Source: an uncultured bacterium (GTDB lineage Bacteria; Bacillota; Clostridia; TANB77; CAG-508). Taken from it: a stretch of 11,656 bases of DNA. The stretch lies in contig CAJMLO010000036.1 of the NCBI GenBank assembly GCA_905214245.1, positions 1 to 11,656 on the forward strand. Reading direction: 5' to 3'. Below the pieces are notes generated by a model. It worked only from the letters and a program-made list of their open reading frames with translations, had not been told where the DNA came from and searched no databases. A program made the position numbers and the translations under genes. Positions 1 to 5,615 of the stretch are shown here, in pieces. Each line of letters begins with the position of its first letter. Positions within the stretch are counted from its first letter, which is position 1.

Positions 1-9
1 ATTATATAG

Positions 10-15
10 TATAAT
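10..15 (+). promoter_or_regulatory. possible -10 box of the first operon
   Basis: TATAAT lies 35 bases upstream of the first start codon in a very AT-rich stretch. The matching -35 box would fall outside the window, so only half the promoter can be seen. It would give a short leader carrying the AGGAGG site at 33-38. Confidence 0.4.
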
Positions 16-49
16 AATGTTGGTTTTTAATTAGGAGGATTTACATATT

Positions 50-916
50 ATGAAACAAGACGGCTTTAATAGAGTTGAATTTTTTAATAGATTAGTTCAA
101 GGAAGTATTAGAACAATACCTAAAGGTAATGATGCAATGGATAAATTATACAATGGATATAGAGTATTAATTACAAATCAAAAAAGAAGTACACCTGAAA
201 GAGCAAAAGAATGTAATGATTTATTAGATATGCTTGAGAGAACATATAAAATGTTTACTGATGAAGAAGTAAAAAAGATTATTATAAATAACAATGTTTC
301 TTTCAAACAATTTATTAATATCTATGGAGAAAAATTACTTGGAGATAATAAAAGGCAATATGATATGTCTGATAGATTTAATGAACAACTTCATGAGACG
401 GGTAGAAGCCTTTATACACAATCAAGAGGAAAAGGTGTCCATACTTATTTTGATTCAGAAGGTAAAGAAATTATTATTCAAGAAATTGGATGTCTTACAT
501 TTGAGGAATGGAACGGCGTAAATTCTGAAATATATAAGTATAGAGTTCAAAAGCAATCAGATGTAAATACATATAAAGAATGCGAAGTTTTTACCAATAT
601 CAAATTTATTTTAATGGAAAATATGGAGTATAGAGCTGCTGTTTTAGAAGAATTGCTTTCTAGAAATAATATAGAACTTTCAAATGTTGGTGGTTATATT
701 GGAGAAATAGAGAAAGCACCGATTGATGAAAAAGAATTTGGAAGAGGCAAAGAAAAGATAATGGCGGGTAATTATTGTTATAGAATTACTCCTGATTATA
801 TGCTTATTTATAGATCGGCAGAACTTGATGCAGTTGTTAGATATCATAGAAAAGAGATTGAAATTAATAAAACTTTAAGAGAAAAAAGTTTATCAGATGA
901 TGGTATTATTTATTAG
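50..916 (+). CDS. hypothetical protein, 288 aa, unrecognised family
   Basis: I do not recognise this family. The ATG has AGGAGG at 33-38, 11 bases upstream, and codon use matches the neighbours, so it looks like a real gene. The product is soluble-looking: no signal peptide, no membrane segment, and mixed charged/polar composition. It has a helical, Lys/Glu-rich first half and a more beta-like second half with repeated aromatic residues (EEWNG near 153, RITPDYMLIYRSAELDAVV near 250-268). No catalytic motif, Cys pair or nucleotide-binding loop is evident. The stop is 21 bases before the next start, which has its own strong SD, so the two are probably co-transcribed. A link to flavin chemistry is possible from context only. 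Confidence 0.75.
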   Translation: MKQDGFNRVEFFNRLVQGSIRTIPKGNDAMDKLYNGYRVLITNQKRSTPERAKECNDLLDMLERTYKMFTDEEVKKIIINNNVSFKQFINIYGEKLLGDNKRQYDMSDRFNEQLHETGRSLYTQSRGKGVHTYFDSEGKEIIIQEIGCLTFEEWNGVNSEIYKYRVQKQSDVNTYKECEVFTNIKFILMENMEYRAAVLEELLSRNNIELSNVGGYIGEIEKAPIDEKEFGRGKEKIMAGNYCYRITPDYMLIYRSAELDAVVRYHRKEIEINKTLREKSLSDDGIIY

Positions 917-937
917 CATATTAAGGAGGATTTTTTG

Positions 938-1510
938 ATGAGTAGAACAATTTGGAAGCCAGGTACATTTATTTATCCATTACCAGTTGTAATGGTTTCG
1001 TGTGGTGACATGGATAATAGCAATATTATAACAGTTGCGTGGACAGGAATTTTAAATACAACTCCTGCGATGTGCTATATTTCTGTAAGACCTGAAAGAT
1101 ATTCATATAATCTTATAAAAGAATCTAAAGAATTTGTTATAAATTTAACGACAAAAGATTTAGTTTATAAAGTTGATTGGTGTGGAGTTAAAACCGGTGC
1201 TAAAGTTGATAAATTTAAGGAAATGAATTTAACAAAGGAAAAAGCAAAAAATGTTAAATGTCCTATAATAAAAGAGTCTCCAGTTGCAATAGAATGTAGG
1301 GTAAAAGAAATTAAAAAGCTTGGCTCACATGATATGTTTGTTGCTGAGGTACTTTCAATAGATGCGGACGATAAATATATTGATGATAAAGGTGCTTTTG
1401 ATATAAGTAAATGTGATTTGATTACTTATGCAAATGGAAAGTATTTTTCACTTGGAAAGCAAGTTGGAAAATTTGGATACTCAGTTCAAAAGAAGAAAAG
1501 AAAAAAATAG
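938..1510 (+). CDS. flavin reductase-like FMN-binding split-barrel protein
   Basis: The 190-residue product resembles the flavin reductase-like family (FMN-binding split barrel, DIM6/NTAB type). Landmarks are the N-terminal PLPVVMVSCG strand (about 15-24), the segment NIITVAWTGILNTTP (about 29-43), the ISVRPERYSYNLIKES block (48-63) and EFVINLTT, which in the family form the FMN site and dimer face. Members bind FMN and either reduce flavin with NAD(P)H or act as uncharacterised flavoproteins; the substrate cannot be told from sequence. The C-terminus is short and very basic (KKKRKK). I chose ATG 938, 8 bases after AGGAGG (924-929), over an in-frame TTG at 935 that would leave only 5 bases. 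No convincing terminator follows. Confidence 0.85.
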   Translation: MSRTIWKPGTFIYPLPVVMVSCGDMDNSNIITVAWTGILNTTPAMCYISVRPERYSYNLIKESKEFVINLTTKDLVYKVDWCGVKTGAKVDKFKEMNLTKEKAKNVKCPIIKESPVAIECRVKEIKKLGSHDMFVAEVLSIDADDKYIDDKGAFDISKCDLITYANGKYFSLGKQVGKFGYSVQKKKRKK

Positions 1511-1644
1511 ATATTAATAGATTCATATAGTATTGGTTTATAAAATAAAAGCTGGCAAATTTAGCATATTTAAATAAAAATTTTATTAACACGTTAATAT
1601 GAAAAAAAAGTTGCAAGAATTGATAAGAAAACTGCCGGAAATGG

Positions 1645-1673
1645 TTGACATATAATAGAAAAGATGATACAAT
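1645..1673 (+). promoter_or_regulatory. strong sigma-A promoter of the rpmG-rplL operon
   Basis: TTGACA (1645-1650), a 17-base spacer and TACAAT (1668-1673) form a near-consensus promoter. Transcription should begin near 1679-1681. It sits in the 224-base gap between the flavoprotein gene and rpmG and is the only clear promoter upstream of the ribosomal protein genes. Confidence 0.85.
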
Positions 1674-1674
1674 A

Positions 1675-1705
1675 TTTAAGCGTATGTAAGAGGCATACGC
1701 TTAAA
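1675..1705 (+). promoter_or_regulatory. perfect hairpin at the predicted transcription start
   Basis: TTTAAGCGTATG (1675-1686) and CATACGCTTAAA (1694-1705) are a perfect 12-bp inverted repeat around a 7-base loop. With the -10 box ending at 1673, the mRNA would start inside the left arm, so the transcript would open with a hairpin of about 7-9 bp right at its 5' end. In DNA form the same palindrome overlaps +1 and could be an operator. No T-run follows, so it is not a terminator. Confidence 0.7.
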
Positions 1706-1734
1706 AAAATGCTTAATATCTGGAGGTGTATGAA

Positions 1735-1899
1735 ATGGCTGCAAAAGGAGCAAGAGAACCAATTACATTGGAATGTACAGAATGTAAAAGAAGAAATTAC
1801 ATGACACAAAAAAATAAAAAGAATAATACAGAGAGACTAGAAGTTGCAAAATATTGCAAATACTGTAAAAAACGTACAACACATAAAGAAACAAAATAG
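1735..1899 (+). CDS. rpmG: 50S ribosomal protein L33
   Basis: A 54-residue small basic protein. L33 is a zinc-ribbon component of the large ribosomal subunit. Both Cys pairs are kept (C14-x2-C17 and C41-x2-C44), so this is the zinc-binding form, as opposed to zinc-independent paralogues that lack them. Typical L33 segments are visible: REPITLECTECKRRNY and the C-terminal LEVAKYCKYCKKRTTHKETK. The start is ATG 1735, 8 bases after TGGAGG (1721-1726). An out-of-frame ATG at 1730 leads nowhere. It is first in the operon, 26 bases before secE, the common Firmicutes order. Confidence 0.95.
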   Translation: MAAKGAREPITLECTECKRRNYMTQKNKKNNTERLEVAKYCKYCKKRTTHKETK

Positions 1900-1925
1900 T
1901 TAGACCTTTTTAAGGGGGAAAAGTC

Positions 1926-2279
1926 ATGCCTAAAGAAACAAATAAAAAGCAAGTAAAAGAAAAGTCAAGCAAGGACAAAACACATTTTATGAAAGACTTT
2001 AAAGCTGAGTTAAAAAGAGTAATTTGGCCAACACCAAAGCAATTGTTTAACAATACAGTTGCTGTTATTACTATTGTGTTAATTACAGCTATTATTGTTT
2101 TTGTACTAGACTTTGCCTTTGAAAAAATGAATGAATATGGTATTGAAAAATTGAAAAAAGTTGTAGAAACAACTAATACAGTAGTAGAAAATGAAGTATC
2201 AAATGAAACTGATACAAATTCTAGTGCTGACCAAAACACACAAGCAAATCAAGCTGTTGAAAATGCTGAAAGTAATTAA
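1926..2279 (+). CDS. secE: preprotein translocase subunit SecE with long C-terminal tail
   Basis: SecE is the small subunit of the SecYEG channel and clamps SecY in the membrane. The core is present: an amphipathic helix with the signature FKAELKRVIWPTPKQLFNNT (about 25-44) followed by one membrane helix (about 45-64). The N-terminus is Lys-rich and cytoplasmic. At 117 residues it is much longer than the usual single-span SecE of about 60-75. The excess is a low-complexity tail (about 78-117) rich in Asn, Glu, Thr and Gln, with no second membrane segment, so it should face the outside if SecE topology holds. The start has AAGGGGG 7 bases upstream. nusG begins 13 bases after the stop, the conserved secE-nusG pairing. 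Confidence 0.93.
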   Translation: MPKETNKKQVKEKSSKDKTHFMKDFKAELKRVIWPTPKQLFNNTVAVITIVLITAIIVFVLDFAFEKMNEYGIEKLKKVVETTNTVVENEVSNETDTNSSADQNTQANQAVENAESN

Positions 2280-2292
2280 AGGAGGCTAGAAG

Positions 2293-2826
2293 ATGTCTCA
2301 AGAAAATAACGAGTTAGTGCCAAGATGGTATGTAATTCATACATATTCAGGTTATGAAAATAAAGTTAAAACAGACCTAGAAAATACTATTAAAAACAGA
2401 GAGTTAGGAGAATATTTCTTTGACATTATTGTTCCAATGGAAGAGCAAATTGAAATAAAAGATGGAAAGAGAAAAACTAACTTAAAGAAAGTATTCCCAG
2501 GATATGTTCTTATTAAAATGATTGTAACTGAGAAAACATGGTATATTGTTAGAAATACAAGAGGTGTTACAGGATTTGTTGGTTCAGGTACGGATCCTAT
2601 TCCATTGACTGAAGATGAAATTAGAGCAATGGGATTTGAAATATCAGAAGTTAACATAGATTATGATGTTAATGATTCTGTTAGAGTAATGGATGGACCA
2701 TTACAAGACTTTGTTGGAACTGTAACTGAAATTAATAAAGAAAAACACAAAGTTAAAGTACTTGTTTCTATGTTTGGAAGAGAGACACCTGTTGAATTAG
2801 AGTTTTCTCAAGTACAAAAAATTTAA
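2293..2826 (+). CDS. nusG: transcription termination/antitermination factor NusG
   Basis: The 177-residue product has NusG architecture: an N-terminal NGN domain (about 9-115) starting PRWYVIHTYSGYENKVK, with the KKVFPGYVLIKM strand (65-76) and VRNTRGVTGFVGSG (86-99), then a C-terminal KOW domain (about 127-177) starting DSVRVMDGPLQDFVGTV. NusG binds RNA polymerase and influences pausing and termination, and in bacteria its KOW domain contacts S10 or Rho. Length matches the family and no insertion is seen. The start ATG has GGAGG 7 bases upstream, at 2281-2285. It lies 62 bases before rplK, a gap containing a small AU-rich hairpin (2832-2850) of unknown value. Confidence 0.97.
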   Translation: MSQENNELVPRWYVIHTYSGYENKVKTDLENTIKNRELGEYFFDIIVPMEEQIEIKDGKRKTNLKKVFPGYVLIKMIVTEKTWYIVRNTRGVTGFVGSGTDPIPLTEDEIRAMGFEISEVNIDYDVNDSVRVMDGPLQDFVGTVTEINKEKHKVKVLVSMFGRETPVELEFSQVQKI

Positions 2827-2888
2827 GTTTGTAATCTAATTTTTAGATTAATATACATATTTCGTAGGTAAAGGAGGTGCTAAGTAAG

Positions 2889-3317
2889 ATGGCAGAAAAA
2901 GAAATCGGTAATGTAATTAAATTACAAATACCTGCAGGAAAAGCTTCACCAGCTCCACCAGTAGGTCCAGCATTAGGTGCAAGTGGTGTAAATATTATGC
3001 AATTTGTAAAGGAATTTAATGACAGAACAGCTTCACAAGCAGGATTAATTATCCCTGTTGTTATTACAGTTTACAAAGATAAATCATTTAGTTTCATCAC
3101 TAAAGAACCACCTATGGCAGTTTTAATAAAAAAATCTGCAAAAATAGAAAAAGGTTCTGGAAAGCCTAATAGAGAAAAAGTTGCTAAAATTTCTAAAGCA
3201 CAAGTTGAGGAAATAGCAAAACAAAAAATGCCTGATTTAAATGCAGCGTCATTAGAGTCAGCCATGAGCATGGTTGCAGGTACTGCAAGATCAATGGGTG
3301 TTATTGTAGAAGATTAA
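2889..3317 (+). CDS. rplK: 50S ribosomal protein L11
   Basis: 142 residues, the family's normal length. L11 binds 23S rRNA at the GTPase-associated centre and works with L10 and L7/L12 in factor binding. The N-terminal domain (1-70) has the proline-rich hinge segment KASPAPPVGPALGASGVNI (about 18-36); the C-terminal rRNA-binding domain includes TKEPPMAVLIKKSAKI (71-86) and the end GTARSMGVIVED. An in-frame GTG at 2877 would add four residues, but it lies inside the SD sequence AGGAGG (2872-2877), so ATG 2889 is the start. The next gene rplA lies 51 bases on, behind an L1-binding hairpin. Confidence 0.97.
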   Translation: MAEKEIGNVIKLQIPAGKASPAPPVGPALGASGVNIMQFVKEFNDRTASQAGLIIPVVITVYKDKSFSFITKEPPMAVLIKKSAKIEKGSGKPNREKVAKISKAQVEEIAKQKMPDLNAASLESAMSMVAGTARSMGVIVED

Positions 3318-3326
3318 TTTTAAATT

Positions 3327-3356
3327 TTGGGAGAGCAAGTTGCTCGTTTGAACCAA
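3327..3356 (+). promoter_or_regulatory. L1 mRNA-binding site (autoregulatory hairpin) before rplA
   Basis: TTGG (3327-3330) pairs with CCAA (3353-3356); above it is an asymmetric internal loop, GA (3331-3332) against GTTTGAA (3346-3352); then a second helix GAGCA (3333-3337) with TGCTC (3341-3345). This layout of two helices around a GA/TGAA loop is that of the L1 site in 23S rRNA helix 76-78 and of known L1 operator mRNAs. Its 3' arm touches the rplA Shine-Dalgarno (GGGAGG 3357-3362), so L1 binding should block rplA translation. The L1 assignment rests on family knowledge; the pairing is visible. Confidence 0.75.
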
Positions 3357-3368
3357 GGGAGGTAAAAT

Positions 3369-4052
3369 ATGAAAAAAGGAAAAAGATATCAAGAAGCTGA
3401 AAAGCTAATTGATTCATCAAAAGCTTATAGTGCAAAAGAAGCACTTGAGGTAATTGAAAAAATGCCAAAAGCTAAATTTGATGAAACAGTTGAATTACAC
3501 GTTAAATTAGGTGTTGATTCAAAACAAGCTGACCAACAAGTAAGAGGTACAACAGTACTTCCAAATGGTACAGGTAAAACATTAAAAGTATTAGTATTTG
3601 CTAAGGGACCAAAAGCAGAAGAAGCTGAAAAAGCAGGAGCTGATTTTGTTGGAGCAGAAGAGCTAATACCAAAAATTGAAAAAGAAAACTGGTTTGATTA
3701 TGATGTTATAGTTGCAACTCCAGATATGATGGGTGTTGTAGGAAGACTTGGTAAAGTATTAGGACCAAAAGGATTAATGCCAAACCCAAAATCAGGAACT
3801 GTAACAATGGATGTTGCTAAAGCAATAAAAGATATTAAATCAGGTAAAGTTGAATATAGACTAGACAAAACAAATATTATCCACTTAGGATTTGGTAAAG
3901 TTTCATTTGGAACAGAAAAATTATTAGAGAACTATGAAACAGTTATTGGTGCTATTATAAAAGCTAAACCAGCAGCTGCAAAAGGACAATATATTAGAAG
4001 TGTAGCTATATCTACAACAATGGGACCAAGTATGTATATTGATCAAAAATAA
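3369..4052 (+). CDS. rplA: 50S ribosomal protein L1
   Basis: 227 residues, normal for bacterial L1, the protein of the ribosomal L1 stalk near the E site; it is also a translational repressor of its own mRNA. The L1 signature is clear at about 114-145 (IVATPDMMGVVGRLGKVLGPKG and onward to MPNPKSGTV). Domain I is formed by the ends (1-70 and about 160-227) and domain II by the middle. The start ATG 3369 follows GGGAGG by 6 bases. The upstream hairpin at 3327-3356 fits autoregulation. The stop codon (4050-4052) is followed immediately by the L10 leader, so rplA and rplJ are separated by a transcription-attenuation point. Confidence 0.97.
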   Translation: MKKGKRYQEAEKLIDSSKAYSAKEALEVIEKMPKAKFDETVELHVKLGVDSKQADQQVRGTTVLPNGTGKTLKVLVFAKGPKAEEAEKAGADFVGAEELIPKIEKENWFDYDVIVATPDMMGVVGRLGKVLGPKGLMPNPKSGTVTMDVAKAIKDIKSGKVEYRLDKTNIIHLGFGKVSFGTEKLLENYETVIGAIIKAKPAAAKGQYIRSVAISTTMGPSMYIDQK

Positions 4053-4176
4053 TAGCCAAAGAAAGTAAGCATAAAATAAGTCTTGCCGAGGCAATATATT
4101 GAGCGGATTGAAAAATCTGTATATATTACCTCTATGGCTATATATACAGATTTTTTAACTTATATATAAGAAAGAG
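4053..4176 (+). ncRNA. L10 leader (ribosomal protein leader RNA)
   Basis: The space between rplA and rplJ carries the L10 leader. Conserved-looking blocks are AGCCAAAGAAAGTAAGC (4054-4070) and CTTGCCGAGGC (4082-4092). A closing helix is formed by ATAGCCA (4052-4058) with TGGCTAT (4135-4141). An antiterminator pairs GAGGCAATATAT (4088-4099) with ATATATTACCTC (4121-4132) with one C-A mismatch, and would break the terminator at 4111-4155. In Bacillus the L10(L12)4 complex binds such leaders and favours termination, balancing rplJL output; here that is inferred from the visible structure. Confidence 0.85.
4111..4156 (+). terminator. attenuator terminator of the L10 leader
   Basis: A 15-bp perfect stem: 4111-4125 (AAAAATCTGTATATA) with 4141-4155, ending in a run of six T (4151-4156). 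It competes with the antiterminator 4088-4099/4121-4132, since both use bases 4121-4125. When it forms, transcription should stop before rplJ. Confidence 0.85.
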
Positions 4177-4185
4177 GTGAAACAA

Positions 4186-4686
4186 TTGGCTAGCGAAAAA
4201 GTTATTAAACAAAAAGAAGAAGCAGTAAAAAAATTAGCTGAAGATTTAAAAGATGCAAAATTAATTCTTTTAACAGATTACAGAGGAATTACAGTTGAGG
4301 ATGCTACAAAATTAAGAGCAGAATTAAGAGAATCTAACTCAGAATATAGAGTTATCAAAAATAACATTATAAAAAGAGCATTAGATTTAAATGGTGAATC
4401 AGGATTAGATGATTTACTAGAAGGACCTACAGCTTTAATTACAAATAATGAAGATTACTTAGCACCTGCTAAAGCAATCTACAACTTTACAAAAGACCAT
4501 GATTTCTACAAAATTAAAGGTGGAATCATAGAAGGTAAAGTAATGACAGCAGAAGAAATTATTACACTTGCAAAACTTCCATCAAGACAAGAACTTCTTG
4601 CACAACTTGCTGGAGCATTGCTTGGAAATATTACAAAACTTGCTGTTGCGTTGGATGCTGTTAAAAGCCAAAAAGAAAACGCATAA
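4186..4686 (+). CDS. rplJ: 50S ribosomal protein L10
   Basis: 166 residues, the normal length. L10 anchors the L7/L12 dimers to the ribosome base and, with L12, represses its own operon through the leader. N-terminal landmarks: EKVIKQKEEAVKKLAEDLKD, LILLTDYRGITVEDATKLR (about 27-44) and the EYRVIKNNIIKRAL block (53-66); the C-terminal helix after LPSRQELLAQLAGALLGNI (about 131-149) is where L12 dimers bind. I place the start at TTG 4186 (Met-Ala-Ser-Glu-Lys), about 6 bases after AGAGGTG. The in-frame GTG at 4177 lies inside that SD and cannot be the start. A TTG start may be a further check on L10 output. rplL follows after an unusually long 188 bases. Confidence 0.95.
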   Translation: MASEKVIKQKEEAVKKLAEDLKDAKLILLTDYRGITVEDATKLRAELRESNSEYRVIKNNIIKRALDLNGESGLDDLLEGPTALITNNEDYLAPAKAIYNFTKDHDFYKIKGGIIEGKVMTAEEIITLAKLPSRQELLAQLAGALLGNITKLAVALDAVKSQKENA

Positions 4687-4822
4687 TTTAATTTTAACCT
4701 GCATTTAACTGTGTTAACCTTCGCATAAAATTTTTTCAACATACAAACGTATAGTTTCAAAAATTTCTGCTAGGTTGCCTTGTTAAATTTGCTTAAAATT
4801 AAATTCAATAAAAACGTAAAAA

Positions 4823-4840
4823 GCAAACGTGCCGGTTTGC
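4823..4840 (+). other. small hairpin in the rplJ-rplL gap
   Basis: GCAAAC (4823-4828) pairs with GTTTGC (4835-4840) around GTGCCG. It lies 18 bases upstream of the rplL Shine-Dalgarno and is not followed by a T-run. The gap 4687-4874 shows no reading frame with an SD and no clear promoter; AATTTGC (4786-4792) could alternatively pair with GCAAATT (4839-4845). A processing or stabilising role is only a guess. Confidence 0.35.
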
Positions 4841-4874
4841 AAATTAATTATAAATTATAAGGAGGATATTTAAA

Positions 4875-5237
4875 ATGGCAAAAATAGATGAATTATTAGA
4901 GACAATCGACACTTTAACAGTTGTTGAATTATCAGAATTAGTAAAAGGAATTGAAGAAAAATATGGAGTATCTGCAGCAGCAGTTGCAGCTCCAGTAGCT
5001 GGTGCAGCTGCAGCAGCTGAAGAAAAAACATCATTTGATGTTGTATTAAAAGAAGCAGGAGCTAACAAAATCCAAGTTATCAAAGTAGTTAGAGACGCTA
5101 CAGGATTAGGATTAAAAGAAGCTAAAGATTTAGTTGATGGAGCACCTAAAACAGTTAAAGAAGGAGCTTCTAAAGAAGAAGCTGAAGAATTAAAAGCTAA
5201 ATTTACAGAAGTTGGAGCAGTAGTTGAATTAGCTTAA
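4875..5237 (+). CDS. rplL: 50S ribosomal protein L7/L12
   Basis: 120 residues, the standard length. L7/L12 forms the mobile stalk dimers that recruit translation GTPases. The N-terminal dimerisation domain (1-33: MAKIDELLETIDTLTVVELS and on) binds L10; an Ala-rich flexible hinge follows (about 34-50: AAAVAAPVAGAAAAAEE); the C-terminal factor-binding domain (about 52-120) has FDVVLKEAGANKIQVIKVVR and GLGLKEAKDLVDGAPK. The start has AAGGAGG 9 bases upstream. It is the last gene of the operon: a strong terminator follows 21 bases after the stop and rpoB is absent, which is unusual. Confidence 0.98.
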   Translation: MAKIDELLETIDTLTVVELSELVKGIEEKYGVSAAAVAAPVAGAAAAAEEKTSFDVVLKEAGANKIQVIKVVRDATGLGLKEAKDLVDGAPKTVKEGASKEEAEELKAKFTEVGAVVELA

Positions 5238-5257
5238 GTTCGTTATATATAAGTTAT

Positions 5258-5287
5258 AAAAATCCCTCATTTTATGGGGGATTTTTT
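5258..5287 (+). terminator. operon terminator after rplL, probably bidirectional
   Basis: Stem AAAATCCCTCAT (to 5270) with ATGGGGGATTTT (from 5274), one G-T pair, TTT loop, and a T-run 5282-5287. On the minus strand the same stem is followed by TTTTTATAAC, so it can also end a minus-strand transcript arriving from 5480. Confidence 0.9.
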
Positions 5288-5290
5288 CTA

Positions 5291-5353
5291 TTTGAAGTTT
5301 CGACTGAAATGAGAAGAACTAGAAAATAATAACAATTGTAGCATTTTTATATA
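5291..5353 (-). repeat. dispersed repeat, copy 1 (63 bases)
   Basis: Bases 5291-5353 match 5657-5719 without gaps at 50 of 63 positions. The most conserved parts are TTTCGACT (5298-5305), GAGAA (5311-5315) and an identical block ATTGTAGCATTTTTATATA at the end. The palindrome found beside copies 2 and 3 is missing here; the rplL terminator abuts instead. Orientation (minus) is arbitrary, set by the candidate transcript that would include it. Confidence 0.75.
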
Positions 5354-5486
5354 TAAGTAAACTTTTTATTTTCTTGTATACGTAAAAAAGCAACTACTTA
5401 AACAGTAGATGCTTTTGAAAATAAAAGGGGATGTTTTACTTATATATAGTTGATAAATGGAGTAATTGTTTATCAACTATGTGCTT

Positions 5487-5529
5487 ATTATACAGAATGA
5501 ATTTGAACATTGTGTGAACGAAATGTGAC
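5487..5529 (-). promoter_or_regulatory. minus-strand promoter with CssR-like tandem TTCACA box
   Basis: On the minus strand TCACATTTCGTTCACA (plus-strand positions 5528 to 5513) is followed after 20 bases by TATAAT (5492 to 5487). The box matches the htrA upstream box (7180 to 7165) in 14 of 16 bases and has the same 11-bp repeat period. A third weaker repeat may lie at 5502-5507 (TTTGAA on plus). There is no good -35 hexamer, as in promoters that depend on an OmpR-family activator. As I recall, the CssR-controlled htrA genes of Bacillus subtilis carry TTTTCACA octamers of this type. Confidence 0.55.
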
Positions 5530-5615
5530 TTAATAGCAAATAAAATTAAAATATTAAAAGGCTAAGTTGTAGTAGAATCTTTGCATATTAGTAGAGAAGA
5601 TATTTACTCCTGGTA

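Larger units (their letters stand above)
5255..5481 (-). ncRNA. candidate structured small RNA, minus strand
   Basis: A minus-strand promoter-like site (5529 to 5487) would start RNA near 5481. The predicted RNA begins at once with a perfect 12-bp hairpin (5480-5469 with 5457-5446, 11-base loop). A long arm follows: 14 bp (5448-5435 with 5361-5348), 10 bp (5426-5417 with 5373-5364) and an inner 12-of-13 bp hairpin (5416-5404 with 5398-5386). Then come repeat copy 1 and the bidirectional terminator (5286-5258). On this strand an internal loop shows an unpaired CATCCCC (5433-5427), the kind of C-rich stretch many Firmicutes small RNAs use to bind Shine-Dalgarno sequences. No frame with an SD is present. 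About 225 nt. The pairings are visible; that it is transcribed is inference. Confidence 0.5.

Noticed and set aside
1422..1809. Minus-strand frames opposite the flavoprotein end and rpmG
   Set aside because: Phe/Ser/Ile-rich shadows with no SD; they overlap the rpmG promoter and gene.
2832..2850. Hairpin TAATCTAA/TTAGATTA between nusG and rplK as a terminator or L1 site
   Set aside because: It is short, AU-only apart from one G-C pair, has no T-run and lacks the L1 internal loop.
5291..5353. Hammerhead or other self-cleaving ribozyme, suggested by CTGAAATGAG
   Set aside because: The hammerhead core CTGATGA and GAAA in the right places are missing.
5255..5481. 6S RNA
   Set aside because: Size is similar, but the 5' and 3' ends do not pair to form the closing stem and no central open bubble like that of 6S RNA is seen.
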